Origin: CAYYJS01 sp964472315
GTDB taxonomy: Bacteria > Verrucomicrobiota > Kiritimatiellia > UBA8416
Direction of reading: 5' to 3'
DNA length: 58,063 nucleotides
Assembly (NCBI GenBank): GCA_964472315.1
Contig: CAYYJS010000020.1
Coordinates: 1 to 58,063 of the forward strand
Under the pieces are notes generated by a model. It was not told where the DNA came from. It searched no databases and was given only the letters and a program-made list of their open reading frames with translations. A program made the translations under genes and the position numbers. How positions within the stretch are numbered: the stretch's first letter is position 1; each line of letters begins with the position of its first letter. Of the stretch, positions 41,402 to 50,726 are shown piece after piece.

Positions 41402-41983
41402 TATGCGCTTATACAGCGGTGGGCAGGCGAACTCGATGGGGTCTTCGCGTTGGCGGATTTGCGTGTCGTACTGGGCGACCGTACGGAAGCTGCGCTGTAC
41501 AAACGGCTCACCGGTCTGGTCGATGCCGGGGTGATGATCAAGGTGAAGCGGGGAATATACGCGACACCAGAGGCGTCGCTTGCGACGATCAGCAGCCGGA
41601 TCGAACCGGCCGCCTACATCTCGACGGGCACGGTGCTTGCCCAATGCGCGGCGATCGGGTCGGTTCCTGGTCGCAGGGTCCAGGCGGTCAAGACGGGCCG
41701 TCCCCGCACCTATTCCTGCAAACTGGGATCGATCGAACACCTCAGCATCAGCCCACGGCTCTATTTCGGGTTCGGTCCCCGTGATGGCCTTCTGCGTGCA
41801 ACGCCTGAAAAGGCCTTCCTCGATGTGTGCTACTACGCCTATCGCGGAAAACGGTTCTCCTTCGACCCAGCGAGCGATATCGCCATGGCGAGCCTTGAGC
41901 GGGAGCGTGTATTCGGCTACCTGGAAGCGTATGACAAGCGCTTTGTCACCTATTTCAGCCGTATCTGGGGGGACAAATGGTAG
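41387..41983 (+). CDS. abiEi: AbiEi-family antitoxin and repressor
   Basis: A 198-residue protein. An N-terminal winged helix (about 10-60) has LADLRVVLGDRTEAALYKRL and the wing VKRGIYATPE. A second domain follows with YISTGTVLAQ and the typical ATPEKAFLDVCYYAYRG. AbiEi proteins repress their own promoter and counteract the nucleotidyltransferase toxin in phage abortive infection (type IV TA). The toxin gene overlaps by 7 nt. No Shine-Dalgarno is present, consistent with a leaderless transcript from the promoter at 41351. Confidence 0.87.
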   Translation: MDATVYALIQRWAGELDGVFALADLRVVLGDRTEAALYKRLTGLVDAGVMIKVKRGIYATPEASLATISSRIEPAAYISTGTVLAQCAAIGSVPGRRVQAVKTGRPRTYSCKLGSIEHLSISPRLYFGFGPRDGLLRATPEKAFLDVCYYAYRGKRFSFDPASDIAMASLERERVFGYLEAYDKRFVTYFSRIWGDKW

Positions 41984-42693
41984 AAAAGGAACAGGCGCTG
42001 ATTGCACGCGTGCTCGATCTGTTCGCCCAGCGTTTTGCGCAACGGGCAGTGCTGCGGGGCGGCATGGTTCTTCGCATTCTGGGGTCCCCCAGGTTTACGA
42101 ACGATCTGGACTACGTTTTCGTTCCCTACAGGTCTAAGAAGGACATGGTGCCGGATATCATGGCGTGCCTGAAAAGCATCGAAGGGGCCGAGATCCGCCA
42201 CACCCTCAACTCGAAATGCCTGCGGGTTGTACTGACCGTGGGAGGCGCGACGATCCAGATCGAAGCCAAAGCGGCTATGGCCGCCAGGACGTCCATGGCT
42301 TCCACGCGCAGTTTTGCGCGCGCGTTCAACCTGCCGCCGCGCATGGTCTGCATTGCGGAACATTCCGTGGCGCTGTCCAACAAACTGGCCGCATGGAACG
42401 AACGTCGGTTGATCCGGGACGTCTACGACATCTGGTTCTTTCTCCAGATGGGAATCCTGCCAGACAGGGAGACACTGGAATCACGGCTCAAGAACCCGGA
42501 CTATTCCCGCCTTGTCAGCAAGAGAGACCGTTTTGTCGGCACCACGGCGGATGAGTTCTTCGAGTTCCTCCGACACCGGGTTTCGACGCTGACCGAAAGC
42601 GATATTGCGCAGTCCATGTCGGACTATCTCCCGCCCGAGGAGATCACTGGTTTGGCGATGCAATTCCGCGCCGCATTGACACGTCTGCGCTGA
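41977..42693 (+). CDS. abiEii: AbiEii/AbiGii-family nucleotidyltransferase toxin
   Basis: A 238-residue DNA polymerase beta-like nucleotidyltransferase. The signature LRGGMVLRILGSPRFTNDLD combines the GG(M/T)xL loop with the TxDLD metal site. IQIEAK gives the third acidic residue, and NKLAAWNERRLIRDVYDIWF is the conserved C-terminal helix motif. Homologues transfer nucleotides (for example onto tRNA acceptor ends) and stop growth on phage infection. It is slightly shorter than classic AbiEii (about 300 residues) but all motifs are present. Overlap with abiEi indicates coupled translation. Confidence 0.88.
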   Translation: MVEKEQALIARVLDLFAQRFAQRAVLRGGMVLRILGSPRFTNDLDYVFVPYRSKKDMVPDIMACLKSIEGAEIRHTLNSKCLRVVLTVGGATIQIEAKAAMAARTSMASTRSFARAFNLPPRMVCIAEHSVALSNKLAAWNERRLIRDVYDIWFFLQMGILPDRETLESRLKNPDYSRLVSKRDRFVGTTADEFFEFLRHRVSTLTESDIAQSMSDYLPPEEITGLAMQFRAALTRLR

Positions 42694-42767
42694 TTGGATG
42701 GCTCTGCGCCCTCACCGGCGGGTTCATGGTGTCGGCCGCCGGACCCGCCGTCGCGCGGCGACAGCGG

Positions 42768-44492
42768 CTACGGCACATGATCCCGCACGACGCGCAGCCC
42801 GAGATCGAAATCCCGGTTCTTCAGGTCCCCCTGGCAACGCGACGCCGCGCGACAGTTCGTGGCCGGGCGGCGCCAGCACCCGCCGCGCAAGGTGCGATAC
42901 CGGCCACCGGGAGGCCCCACAGGATCAGTCACGCGGCCGACCTGGTATGGCATGTACCAATCCTCGCACCATTCCCACACGTTACCGTGCATGTCATACA
43001 GCCCAAACGCGTTCGGCCGGAACCCGCCCACCCTCACCGTCGTCTGGCGAAACTGACCGCCCGCGCCACGCCCGTACGCCGTGGCGCCGTCGAAGTTGGC
43101 CATGCTGCCATCCAATCGATCGCCATAGTGGAACACCGTCGTCGTCCCGCCTCGACATGCATACTCCCATTCCGCCTCGGTGGGCAGACGAAACCCGCCG
43201 CCGCGCACCTTCTGGTTCAGCTTCAGGACAAAGGCCTGGCAGTCGAACCAACCCACCTGCTCCACCGGGGCATTCGGTCCGGCTTCTGTGAAATGGCTGG
43301 GATTCCTACCCATGACCATCTCCCACTGCCGCTGGGTCACCTCGTACGCGCCCATCCAGAAACCCTTCGTCAGCTTCACCGGGTGCTGCGTCTCGTCGAC
43401 TTCGCGTCCCACCTCGCCCGTTGGACTGCCCATCACGAACGATCCAGGAGCGATCCAGACCAACTCCAGAAGCACGCCAGCACCCAGGTCGACGGACAGG
43501 GTCTTCCCCGGCACGGACACCGCGGAAACCAGGTCCGTTGCGACAGTCGCGGCCGCGTCGTCGGCAACGGCGGGCGGCGCGGGCGGTTGCGGCGGCGCAG
43601 CGGGCGCCATGGCTAGCGGCACCGGAACGGGAGCCGCGGGCATGAGCGGCGCGTCCAGCCGGCAGAACACGAACTCGCCGCCCGGCATATGCGCCGGTGT
43701 GTCGATGGGCTGGCACAGTGCGTCGGTCGACAGAACCTTGCGCACGTAGGTGTAGAGATCGCACACGCCGAAGACCGGTTCGTCCGAGTAACGCAAGAAC
43801 TGCAGGAACCGCGTCGCGAACGGACTGTGCCCAGTCCCCGCGTCATCAGGAACAGGTGCCAGGTCGCCGCTGGTGAAAACCCAGCGCGACGGTTTGCGAA
43901 ACCCCGCCGGCACCCGCCAACCCTCCGCACGCCGTTCGTCGCGGCCGCGCAAGAGCGTGCCGCTGAAACAGGAGTCGGTCACCACGAGCAGATGCCGGAC
44001 GGTGTATTTCTTGAAACACTCCTGCACGATCTGGGCATTGGAAACATAGGCGAACTTGTCGTTCTCTGGCGCATCCGCGGGCACCCAGTAGCCGTTCCGG
44101 CGTTCATCCATCCAGCCGTGGCCTGCGTAGTAGATCAGGACGCTGTCCGCCTCGCCCAGTGCGGCAAGCCGGTCCAACTCGCTCAGGATACCGCGGCGGG
44201 AGGCTTCCTCATCCAGCAGGCGCCGCACTTGGGATGGCGGATACCCGTAGTGCCGTTCGAGCGCGTCGGCCACCGCGTTGGCGTCGCTGACGGCGGTGCG
44301 CAGTTTGTCCCAATGCCGATAGGCATCGATGCCAATTACCAAGGCGTGGAACCGGGCCGGGTCGTATTCCGTCACCCCGGCCACTTCCGCAGACTTCACC
44401 CGAAGGCCACGCTGACCGTCGTCCGTCCAGCCCAAACCGGCCGCCGTGAACACGGTCGCCAGCGCCAGGACCATCATCCTCCATATCGACAT
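42768..44492 (-). CDS. Exported caspase-like / formylglycine-generating-enzyme-like fusion
   Basis: A 574-residue protein. The signal peptide (MSIWRMMVLALATVFTAAGL) precedes a caspase-like C14 domain (about 45-280) with YYAGHGW (H125) and TDSCFSG (C175), both catalytic residues present. A Pro/Ala-rich linker (about 285-320) joins a C-terminal SUMF1/FGE-type domain (about 350-574): FVMGSPTGEVGREVDETQHP, RLPTEAEWEYACRGG, YDMHGNVWEWCEDWY, LRGGCWRRP. Many such FGE-fold domains bind rather than modify proteins. GGAGGAATTCAGG precedes the ATG. It lies next to the AbiE module, converging on it. Substrate unknown. Confidence 0.88.
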   Translation of the reverse strand: MSIWRMMVLALATVFTAAGLGWTDDGQRGLRVKSAEVAGVTEYDPARFHALVIGIDAYRHWDKLRTAVSDANAVADALERHYGYPPSQVRRLLDEEASRRGILSELDRLAALGEADSVLIYYAGHGWMDERRNGYWVPADAPENDKFAYVSNAQIVQECFKKYTVRHLLVVTDSCFSGTLLRGRDERRAEGWRVPAGFRKPSRWVFTSGDLAPVPDDAGTGHSPFATRFLQFLRYSDEPVFGVCDLYTYVRKVLSTDALCQPIDTPAHMPGGEFVFCRLDAPLMPAAPVPVPLAMAPAAPPQPPAPPAVADDAAATVATDLVSAVSVPGKTLSVDLGAGVLLELVWIAPGSFVMGSPTGEVGREVDETQHPVKLTKGFWMGAYEVTQRQWEMVMGRNPSHFTEAGPNAPVEQVGWFDCQAFVLKLNQKVRGGGFRLPTEAEWEYACRGGTTTVFHYGDRLDGSMANFDGATAYGRGAGGQFRQTTVRVGGFRPNAFGLYDMHGNVWEWCEDWYMPYQVGRVTDPVGPPGGRYRTLRGGCWRRPATNCRAASRCQGDLKNRDFDLGLRVVRDHVP

Positions 44493-44839
44493 CCTGAATT
44501 CCTCCCAAGTTCGCACAGCGTACCCTCGCAACTTACGGGGTTCAAGCAAGCAAGCGAAAAGAGCCCTGTTCGGCGCCTCGTTGGGCTCCGGTCGGCCTGA
44601 CGCCTTGATCCAACGGCTCACCCGCCTGCCGATGCGGACACGCAGCCAGGCGGAAGGCGGCAGAAGGCGAACGTCAAAGCGCAAACCGCAACGAATGGCT
44701 GCGGCACAACTGTTGACAGGTGCGATGCACGGAGCATACTCTTCGCACGTGTACGCATAGCGGACGGTGGCGGATTCGGGCGGTTCGGGCGCCGCAACCG
44801 TTACGGTCGGACTGATTCGTCGGAAGAGGGATTGAACGG
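44493..44839. other. Divergent intergenic region
   Basis: 347 bp between the caspase-FGE gene and the damaged sensor kinase, which point away from each other. It must hold both promoters. No convincing box pairs, repeats or small genes were recognised. Confidence 0.4.
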
Positions 44840-45517
44840 ATGACAACGAACGAAACGACCGTGCCGACCCGCTGGCTGGCGATCGGCCTGGTGGCGACCA
44901 CCGCGGCGTTGATTGCCGTTGGCGTCTGGTTCTATGCCCGCGAGCGGCGGCAGGTGCAGGACGCGGTCGAGCGAAATCTCACGGCCATTACACGTCTCAA
45001 GGTGGAGCAGATCGTCGCCTGGCGCAAAGATCAGGTGGACGATGCCGCCTGCCTGCAGGAGCATCCCTTCCTGTCTCAAAGCGTCGCGTCGTTCTTGATG
45101 GAGCCCACGGCAGGGAACGTTCGGAACTTACGTGTCCATTTCGATAGTCTGGCAAGGCAGCATGACTACGCCGACATCGTGCTGGTGGATACGAACGGGA
45201 CGGCGCTGCTCAATTTGGCGGAAGCGCCCGTTCTTCATCACATGTTCATGTCCGTTCTGGGCGAGGCGCTGCGTGTCGGCAGACCTGTCTTCCTCGACAT
45301 CCATATCGAGGCCCCCGGCATCGCCCCGCATGTTTCGGTGGTGGCGCCGATCTACGCGGACCCGGCAAGCCGCACGACCCCGCTTGCCGCGCTGGTTCTG
45401 GTCAGCGATGTATCCCGGTTCCTCTATCCGTTGCTCCAATTCTGGCCAACGGCAAGCGAGTCCGCGGAAACCTTGCTCGTGCGTCGAGACGGCGATGAGG
45501 TGCTGTTTCTCAACGAC
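44840..45517 (+). pseudogene. Sensor half of a hybrid histidine kinase broken by internal deletion
   Basis: Residues 1-226 form a standard kinase input region: membrane helix (WLAIGLVATTAALIAVGVWF), a Cache-like periplasmic domain (VERNLTAITRLKVEQIVAWR...HVSVVAPIYAD) and TLLVRRDGDEVLFLN. The sequence then jumps, within about 45510-45518, straight to the last residues of an ATPase domain (TFRIYLPRHEG) in another frame. The PAS, HisKA and most of the ATPase domain (likely over 1 kb) are missing. The open frame runs a few shadow codons further to 45544. Confidence 0.8.
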
Positions 45518-46010
45518 CTTCCGCATCTACCTTCCACGGCATGAGGGACGGCCCGAGCCGAAGGAGGCGGTGGAAAGCGCTCCGGTGCCGCCGGGCGGCG
45601 ACGAAACCATCCTTCTGGTCGAAGACGAAAAGGGCGTCCGCGAGACGACGGCGTTGTTCTTGCAGGGCCTCGGCTATGACGTCCTGGTCGCGGCAACCCC
45701 GGATGACGCCCTGCGGCAGGCGGCGGAGCGTCGCGGCGCGATTCATCTGCTGATCACCGACGTCGTTATGCCCGGCATGAACGGCCGAGATCTGGCCACG
45801 AAATTGTCGGAGATGTTCCGGGAGCTGAAGTGCCTGTTCATGTCCGGCTACACCGCCAATGTCATCGCCCACCGGGGCATCCTCGATGATGGGGTCGATT
45901 TCCTGGCCAAACCCTTCACCCGCGACGACATCGCGCGCAAGGTGCGCCGCGTACTCGGCAGCGAACCCTCAGACGACCGATCGACCCGAAGCGGGTCATT
46001 CATCGCCTGA
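45516..46010 (+). pseudogene. Receiver half of the same broken hybrid kinase
   Basis: The frame begins with TFRIYLPRHEG, the end of a HATPase_c domain. After a linker comes a complete response-regulator receiver domain: ILLVEDEKGVRETT, phospho-acceptor Asp in LLITDVVMPGMNG, CLFMSGYTAN and the Lys in FLAKPFTRDDI. It has no start codon of its own at a suitable place and is out of frame with the sensor part, so it is probably not translated. Confidence 0.8.
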
Positions 46011-46052
46011 TTCCGAAGTGCTCGAACTCGCCCTTATAGGGTTCGTCATCCG

Positions 46053-48491
46053 CTACCGGGTCGATGCGTCGTCCGACACGGGTGGCCGGCCCTGCATCCG
46101 CTCATACCACGCCCGCGCCGCCGCGCGGTCGGTACGCGACCATTGGGAGTAGACGTCGCCGATGGCCTGCGCCCGGCCGGGATGGTCGTCAGGGAACGTG
46201 CCCACCCACTCCGCCGCGGCGGCGGGCGCCTGCTGCGCCCAATTGAAGACCACCTCGGCAAGGACACGGTTGTCGGGCGTGTAATCCTGCGCCTGCGCCA
46301 GCCATTCGGCCGCCTTGCGCCCGTCGGTACGGGCCAGTTCGCGTATAGCCATCCCATAGGCCGTCTGCCGGACGGCTTGACCAACGGCGTTATCCGGCAA
46401 TCGCTGCGCATACCGCCAGGCCGCATCCGCGTCGTGCCGGGCCAGTCGTTCGACGAACATGTTGAGCACCTCGACCGGGTGCTCCGTTCCCTGCTGCTCG
46501 ATCCAGGCGGCGGCTTCGGCGCCGCCGCCGTCGGAGCGCCACGACCACTTTTCGAGCAACCCGCGGACGGTGTCGACCGAGGCGACATCGGGCGGCGCTT
46601 CACGAACATACCACGTCAGCGCCTGCCGCGGATCGAGGTCCGCCCAGCGTACGGCGAGGCTGCGCAGGGCGGCGCCGCGGAGCGTGGCATCTTCAACACC
46701 CGCGGCGACGCGACGCGCGCGATCGAGATCGATCTCGGCCAGATCGGCGACCGCCTGTGCCCGCACGGCGTCCGTGTCGACATCCGCCGCCTTCTCGAGC
46801 GCATCCAGCGCCGCCAGGGGATCCTGACGCACCCACACCAGGAACGCGCTGGTGCGCAGCGTCCGGCGTTGCTCGACATCGGCGATGTCGGCCGCCAGCG
46901 AGACGGCCGACGCCGGATCCGTGGCAGCCACGCGGCTGATGGCCATCTGCAAGACTTGGGCTTTCATCGCTGCATCGAACTCGGGCAGGTCGGCGGCCAA
47001 CAGCGCCTTGGGGTCGCGGTTCGCCCAGGCCATGGTCAGCATGCGGTAGAGCGAATCGCGCACCTTCCCAGCGGGAATGGTCTCGGCCAGCGACAGCGCC
47101 CGCTCGATATGGCCCTGGCCGGCCATGACCGACAGCACTTCGACCCGGGTGTCCTGGTACGCGGGGTCGGTCTGCCGCTCGAGGTACGCCCAGGCCGCGT
47201 CCGGGTCCTGGCGCGCCCAGGCCTGCACCACGCGCCGGACGAATGCCAGGCGCTGCGCCGGATCGGCCACGCCCTCGGCGCGTCGCAACGCCTCGGCGCT
47301 GTTCTCGCCCGAAATGCGTCCCAGCAGACTCTGGGCAAGGCCATGGCCGGGATGGTCGGCCGGCAACGCCTGCGCATACTCCCAGGCGGCCATGGGATCT
47401 TTCTCGGCCCACGCCCACAGCATGCGGCCCAACGCACCTTTGGCCTCGGCGGGGTCGGCCATCCGATCGATGAGCTGCAAGGCTTCACCGGGACGCGCCG
47501 CGGCCAGCGCGGCCGCCACCTCGGCGACAACGCCGCGGATCGCGAGCGCCTCGGGGTGCGCGGTCAGGTACGCATAGGCCGCGTCCGGCGCCTGCCCGGC
47601 CCAGCGCTTGAAGACCGCGCCGACGGCCTGCGCGCGCATCGACTCGTCGAGCGTGGCCGCGAGCGCCAAGGCACGCTGGGGATCCGCCGCGGCAAGCGTG
47701 TCCAGTACGACGGGCCAGAACTGGCGCGCGGGGTGATCGGGACTCTGGCCGTTCAGAAACGCCACGCAGTCCTCGATGTCCGCGTTTGCCCATGCGCGCA
47801 CAATGCTATGCCACGCCGTGCTTCCCAGGTTCCCGACGTCGATCTGGCCGGTCGACAAAGCCGCCGCCACGGCCCGCGGCGAACGCGAGCCCCACAAGGC
47901 AACCAGCCCCGGCAGGAGGCGGTTGCGGTCGGTCGCGTCGGGCAGCGCCGCGGCAAAGGCGCAGGCGGCGGCCGCGTCGTCCCGCGCCCATTCCATCAGC
48001 ACCGTCTGCAGCAGCGCCGACCGCAACCGCGCCACCGTCAGCGACTGTCCGGCCATATCCGCGATCCACCGCGCGGCCGCGCCCGGATCCAGCCGCGCCC
48101 AACCCCGCAACGTGGCCTGCAGCAGCGCATCCCGGGCCCGCAGGTCGGTCAGCGATTGCCAGACCTCGAGGCTCCTGGTCACATGCTCCCGCGTACGGAT
48201 GCTGTCGGACACCTGGGCGAACGCGGTCCGCCCGAGGGCTGGATCGACCGCCGCAAGGGCAGCCGCGAGGGCGGCCTCGAAGTCCCGCGGCTCGCCCCGC
48301 GGTTCGAATTCGAAGTCGAAGTCCCCTTCCGGAGGCGCCGCTTCGGACCCGTCTTCGAGGGGAGCGACACGCACGGCCGGCGCCATCGGACCGGAAGGCG
48401 GCCGGACCGGGCGACGGCCGGGAATGACGGCGATCAGGATGACCAGCACGATAACGGCGAGCGTGACGGCGATCAGGGATGTACGTGTCAT
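46053..48491 (-). CDS. Large membrane-anchored helical-repeat protein
   Basis: An 812-residue protein. One N-terminal membrane helix (LIAVTLAVIVLVILIAVI) precedes a Pro/acidic linker (to about 65). About 18-20 degenerate repeats of roughly 35 residues follow, centred on a pattern such as WARLDPGAAARWIADM, WAEKDPMAAWEYAQALP and WARQDPDAAWAYLER. This is Trp-Ala-x-x-Asp-Pro-x-Ala-Ala-x-x-Trp, suggesting an alpha-solenoid like Sel1/TPR scaffolds. No catalytic motif is visible. It overlaps the zinc-ribbon gene by 4 nt and lies downstream of alaS on the same strand. Probably a periplasm-facing binding scaffold (inference). Confidence 0.75.
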   Translation of the reverse strand: MTRTSLIAVTLAVIVLVILIAVIPGRRPVRPPSGPMAPAVRVAPLEDGSEAAPPEGDFDFEFEPRGEPRDFEAALAAALAAVDPALGRTAFAQVSDSIRTREHVTRSLEVWQSLTDLRARDALLQATLRGWARLDPGAAARWIADMAGQSLTVARLRSALLQTVLMEWARDDAAAACAFAAALPDATDRNRLLPGLVALWGSRSPRAVAAALSTGQIDVGNLGSTAWHSIVRAWANADIEDCVAFLNGQSPDHPARQFWPVVLDTLAAADPQRALALAATLDESMRAQAVGAVFKRWAGQAPDAAYAYLTAHPEALAIRGVVAEVAAALAAARPGEALQLIDRMADPAEAKGALGRMLWAWAEKDPMAAWEYAQALPADHPGHGLAQSLLGRISGENSAEALRRAEGVADPAQRLAFVRRVVQAWARQDPDAAWAYLERQTDPAYQDTRVEVLSVMAGQGHIERALSLAETIPAGKVRDSLYRMLTMAWANRDPKALLAADLPEFDAAMKAQVLQMAISRVAATDPASAVSLAADIADVEQRRTLRTSAFLVWVRQDPLAALDALEKAADVDTDAVRAQAVADLAEIDLDRARRVAAGVEDATLRGAALRSLAVRWADLDPRQALTWYVREAPPDVASVDTVRGLLEKWSWRSDGGGAEAAAWIEQQGTEHPVEVLNMFVERLARHDADAAWRYAQRLPDNAVGQAVRQTAYGMAIRELARTDGRKAAEWLAQAQDYTPDNRVLAEVVFNWAQQAPAAAAEWVGTFPDDHPGRAQAIGDVYSQWSRTDRAAARAWYERMQGRPPVSDDASTR

Positions 48492-48892
48492 GACAGTGCC
48501 GCCTCCCGCGGCGGACGCAGGTCTTCATCGTCGTTCGCTTTCGCCGCGAACCGGTCGCACAGGTCGGTGGCCTGGACCTCGATGTTGTGCAGCCCGCAGC
48601 GCTGCACGAACGGACTGACCACGTAATGGCGGCAATGCCGGCAGTTGCGGCCCCGCTCGTCGCCGCGGAAGATCTGTACCACCTTCGACCGGTCGGCATC
48701 GGTGAAGACCCGCGGCCCGGAGACGCCCTTGTACGGTACGGCCGCGGGATCGGCGTACTCGTGCCCGCAGTCGGCGCACCGCAGCCGTTCGCCTGTCTTA
48801 CGGAACCCTTCGTAGACCGGTTCGCGCTTCAGGAACGTATCGGCGCCGCACGCGCCGCACACGATCTGCAGTCGCTTTTCCGTCGTGCCCAT
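48488..48892 (-). CDS. Zinc-ribbon protein of unknown function
   Basis: A 134-residue protein with three cysteine clusters: CGACGADTF (about 12-15), CADCGHEY (about 39-42), and CRHCRHYVVSPFVQRCGLHN then LCDRF (about 84-112), likely two or three zinc sites. The middle part (VFTDADRSKVVQIFRGDERG) is hydrophilic. No family name can be given. The ATG at 48892 is 5 nt after the alaS stop and the gene's end overlaps the repeat-protein start, so all three are probably co-transcribed. Confidence 0.65.
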   Translation of the reverse strand: MGTTEKRLQIVCGACGADTFLKREPVYEGFRKTGERLRCADCGHEYADPAAVPYKGVSGPRVFTDADRSKVVQIFRGDERGRNCRHCRHYVVSPFVQRCGLHNIEVQATDLCDRFAAKANDDEDLRPPREAALS

Positions 48893-48897
48893 CGCGG

Positions 48898-50691
48898 TCA
48901 GCCTTCTTCCAGCATCGCGCGGATGCGGCGCACGCCCGCACTGGACGATTCTTCCTTCTGAATTCGGAAGCGCCCCAGCACGCCCGTGCGCGTCACATGC
49001 GGACCGCCGCACACTTCGCGCGAGAAGTCGCCAATGGCATACACCTTCACCTGCTCGCCGTACTTGCCCGAGAACAGCGCCATCGCGCCCGTCTCGCGCG
49101 CCTGCTCGATCGCCATCACGGTCATTTCGATCGGCAGATCGGCGCGGATCTGATCGTTCACGATCTCCTCCACGCGCCGCACTTCCTCGGCGGTCATCTT
49201 GTCCGGATGCGAGAAGTCGAAGCGCAGACGGTCGGCGGTGATGTTCGAGCCCTTCTGCTTCACATGCTCGCCCAGCACCATCCGCAGCGCCTTGTGGAGC
49301 AGGTGCGTGGTGGTATGCAGACGCGTCGTCGCCTCCGAACTGTCGGCCAGCCCGCCCTTGAACGCCTTGTCGGCGCTCTGCTTCGACACCTCGCGGTGCT
49401 TCTCGAAGGCCTCGTCGAACCCGGCGCGATCGATGGTCAACCCCTGTTCGGCGCAGATCTCCTCCGTGAATTCGAGCGGGAACCCGCAGGTGTCGTAGAG
49501 CCGGAAAGCGACGCGGCCGGAGAGCACCGTCTGCCCATGTTTGGTCAGTTGTTCGAGCACCTTGTTCAGCTCGCCCATGCCGCGATCGAGGGTCTTCTCG
49601 AACTTCTCCTCTTCCGCGGCCAATTCGCGCACGATATGCTCGCGGTTGGCGTCGAGTTCGGCATAGACGTGCTTGTAGCCGTCGATGATGGTCCCGGCCA
49701 ACGGCTTGGCGAAGCCCGGCTGCAATCCCAGTTGCTTGGCGAACCGGACGGCGCGCCGGATCAGACGGCGCAACACATAGCCCTGGCCGAGGTTCCCAGG
49801 CACGATGCCCTGTTCGTCGCCAAGGATGAAGACCGAGCTGCGCAGGTGGTCGGCCAGCACGCGGAAGGCATGGCCGGTGGCGCGGTCGGTGTCCATGGCG
49901 CGCCCGGCAAGATCGGCGATCAACCCGATCGTCGGCGCGAACAACTCGGTCTCGTAGACCGACGTCTTGCCCTGCAGCATCGCGATCGTGCGCTCGACGC
50001 CCATGCCGGTGTCGACGTTGTGCTGCCGGAGCGGCACGTAACGGCCGTCTTCGGTCTTGTTGTACTGCATGAAGACGTCGTTCCAGATCTCGAGGTACTT
50101 CCCGCAGGAACAGCCCGGACGACAGGCCGGCCCGCACGCCGGCTTGCGCGTGTCGATGAACATCTCGGTGTCGGGTCCGCAGGGCCCGGTCTGCCCCGCC
50201 GGCCCCCACCAGTTATCGGCTATCGGCAGCGGAAAGATGCGCGCGCGCGGGATGCCGAGCTTCGTCCAGATGGCGATCGACTGCTCGTCCTTCGCCACAT
50301 CCGCATGGCCCTCGAAGACCGTTACGTGGAGCTGCGCGGGATCGAACCCGAGGTACTGCCGGGACGTCAGGAACTCGAAGGAGAAGGCGATGGCTTCCTC
50401 CTTGAAGTAGTCGCCGAGCGACCAGTTGCCGAGCATTTCGAAGAACGTCAGATGCGAGGCGTCGCCGACGCTGTCGATATCGCCGGTGCGGATGCATTTC
50501 TGGCAGTTGCACAACCGCGCCCCGGACGGATGTTTTTCGCCCAGCAGATACGGCACCAACGGGTGCATGCCGGCCGTGGTGAAAAGAACCGTGGGATCGT
50601 TCTGCGGGATCAGCGAACTTCCCGATATGATCGCATGCCCCTTGCTCTTGAAAAACTCAAGATACATCCGGCGCAGTTCGTCAGCCTTCAT
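48898..50691 (-). CDS. alaS: Alanyl-tRNA synthetase, short form lacking C-Ala
   Basis: A 597-residue class II synthetase. The catalytic core has MKADELRRMYLEFFKSKGH, GSSLIPQNDPTVLFTTAGM and FFEMLGNWSLGDYFK. The tRNA-recognition region follows, then the editing domain with HTTTHLLHKAL (HxxxH) and CGGPHVTRTG. It stops right after the editing domain (MLEEG), so the DHHA1/C-Ala domain of the usual 870-residue enzyme is absent. Short AlaS forms are known in some lineages, so this need not be a truncation. The ATG at 50691 starts at the canonical MKADELR; longer frames run into recA. Confidence 0.93.
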   Translation of the reverse strand: MKADELRRMYLEFFKSKGHAIISGSSLIPQNDPTVLFTTAGMHPLVPYLLGEKHPSGARLCNCQKCIRTGDIDSVGDASHLTFFEMLGNWSLGDYFKEEAIAFSFEFLTSRQYLGFDPAQLHVTVFEGHADVAKDEQSIAIWTKLGIPRARIFPLPIADNWWGPAGQTGPCGPDTEMFIDTRKPACGPACRPGCSCGKYLEIWNDVFMQYNKTEDGRYVPLRQHNVDTGMGVERTIAMLQGKTSVYETELFAPTIGLIADLAGRAMDTDRATGHAFRVLADHLRSSVFILGDEQGIVPGNLGQGYVLRRLIRRAVRFAKQLGLQPGFAKPLAGTIIDGYKHVYAELDANREHIVRELAAEEEKFEKTLDRGMGELNKVLEQLTKHGQTVLSGRVAFRLYDTCGFPLEFTEEICAEQGLTIDRAGFDEAFEKHREVSKQSADKAFKGGLADSSEATTRLHTTTHLLHKALRMVLGEHVKQKGSNITADRLRFDFSHPDKMTAEEVRRVEEIVNDQIRADLPIEMTVMAIEQARETGAMALFSGKYGEQVKVYAIGDFSREVCGGPHVTRTGVLGRFRIQKEESSSAGVRRIRAMLEEG

Positions 50692-50726
50692 GAATCCGAT
50701 ACTCCTCCCACGCCCCGCGGGGCGCC

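Noticed and set aside
42768..43480. A true formylglycine-generating (sulfatase-activating) enzyme
   Set aside because: The domain has the general FGE fold motifs, but the catalytic cysteine pair is not convincingly placed and no sulfatase gene is nearby; a binding-type FGE-like domain is safer.
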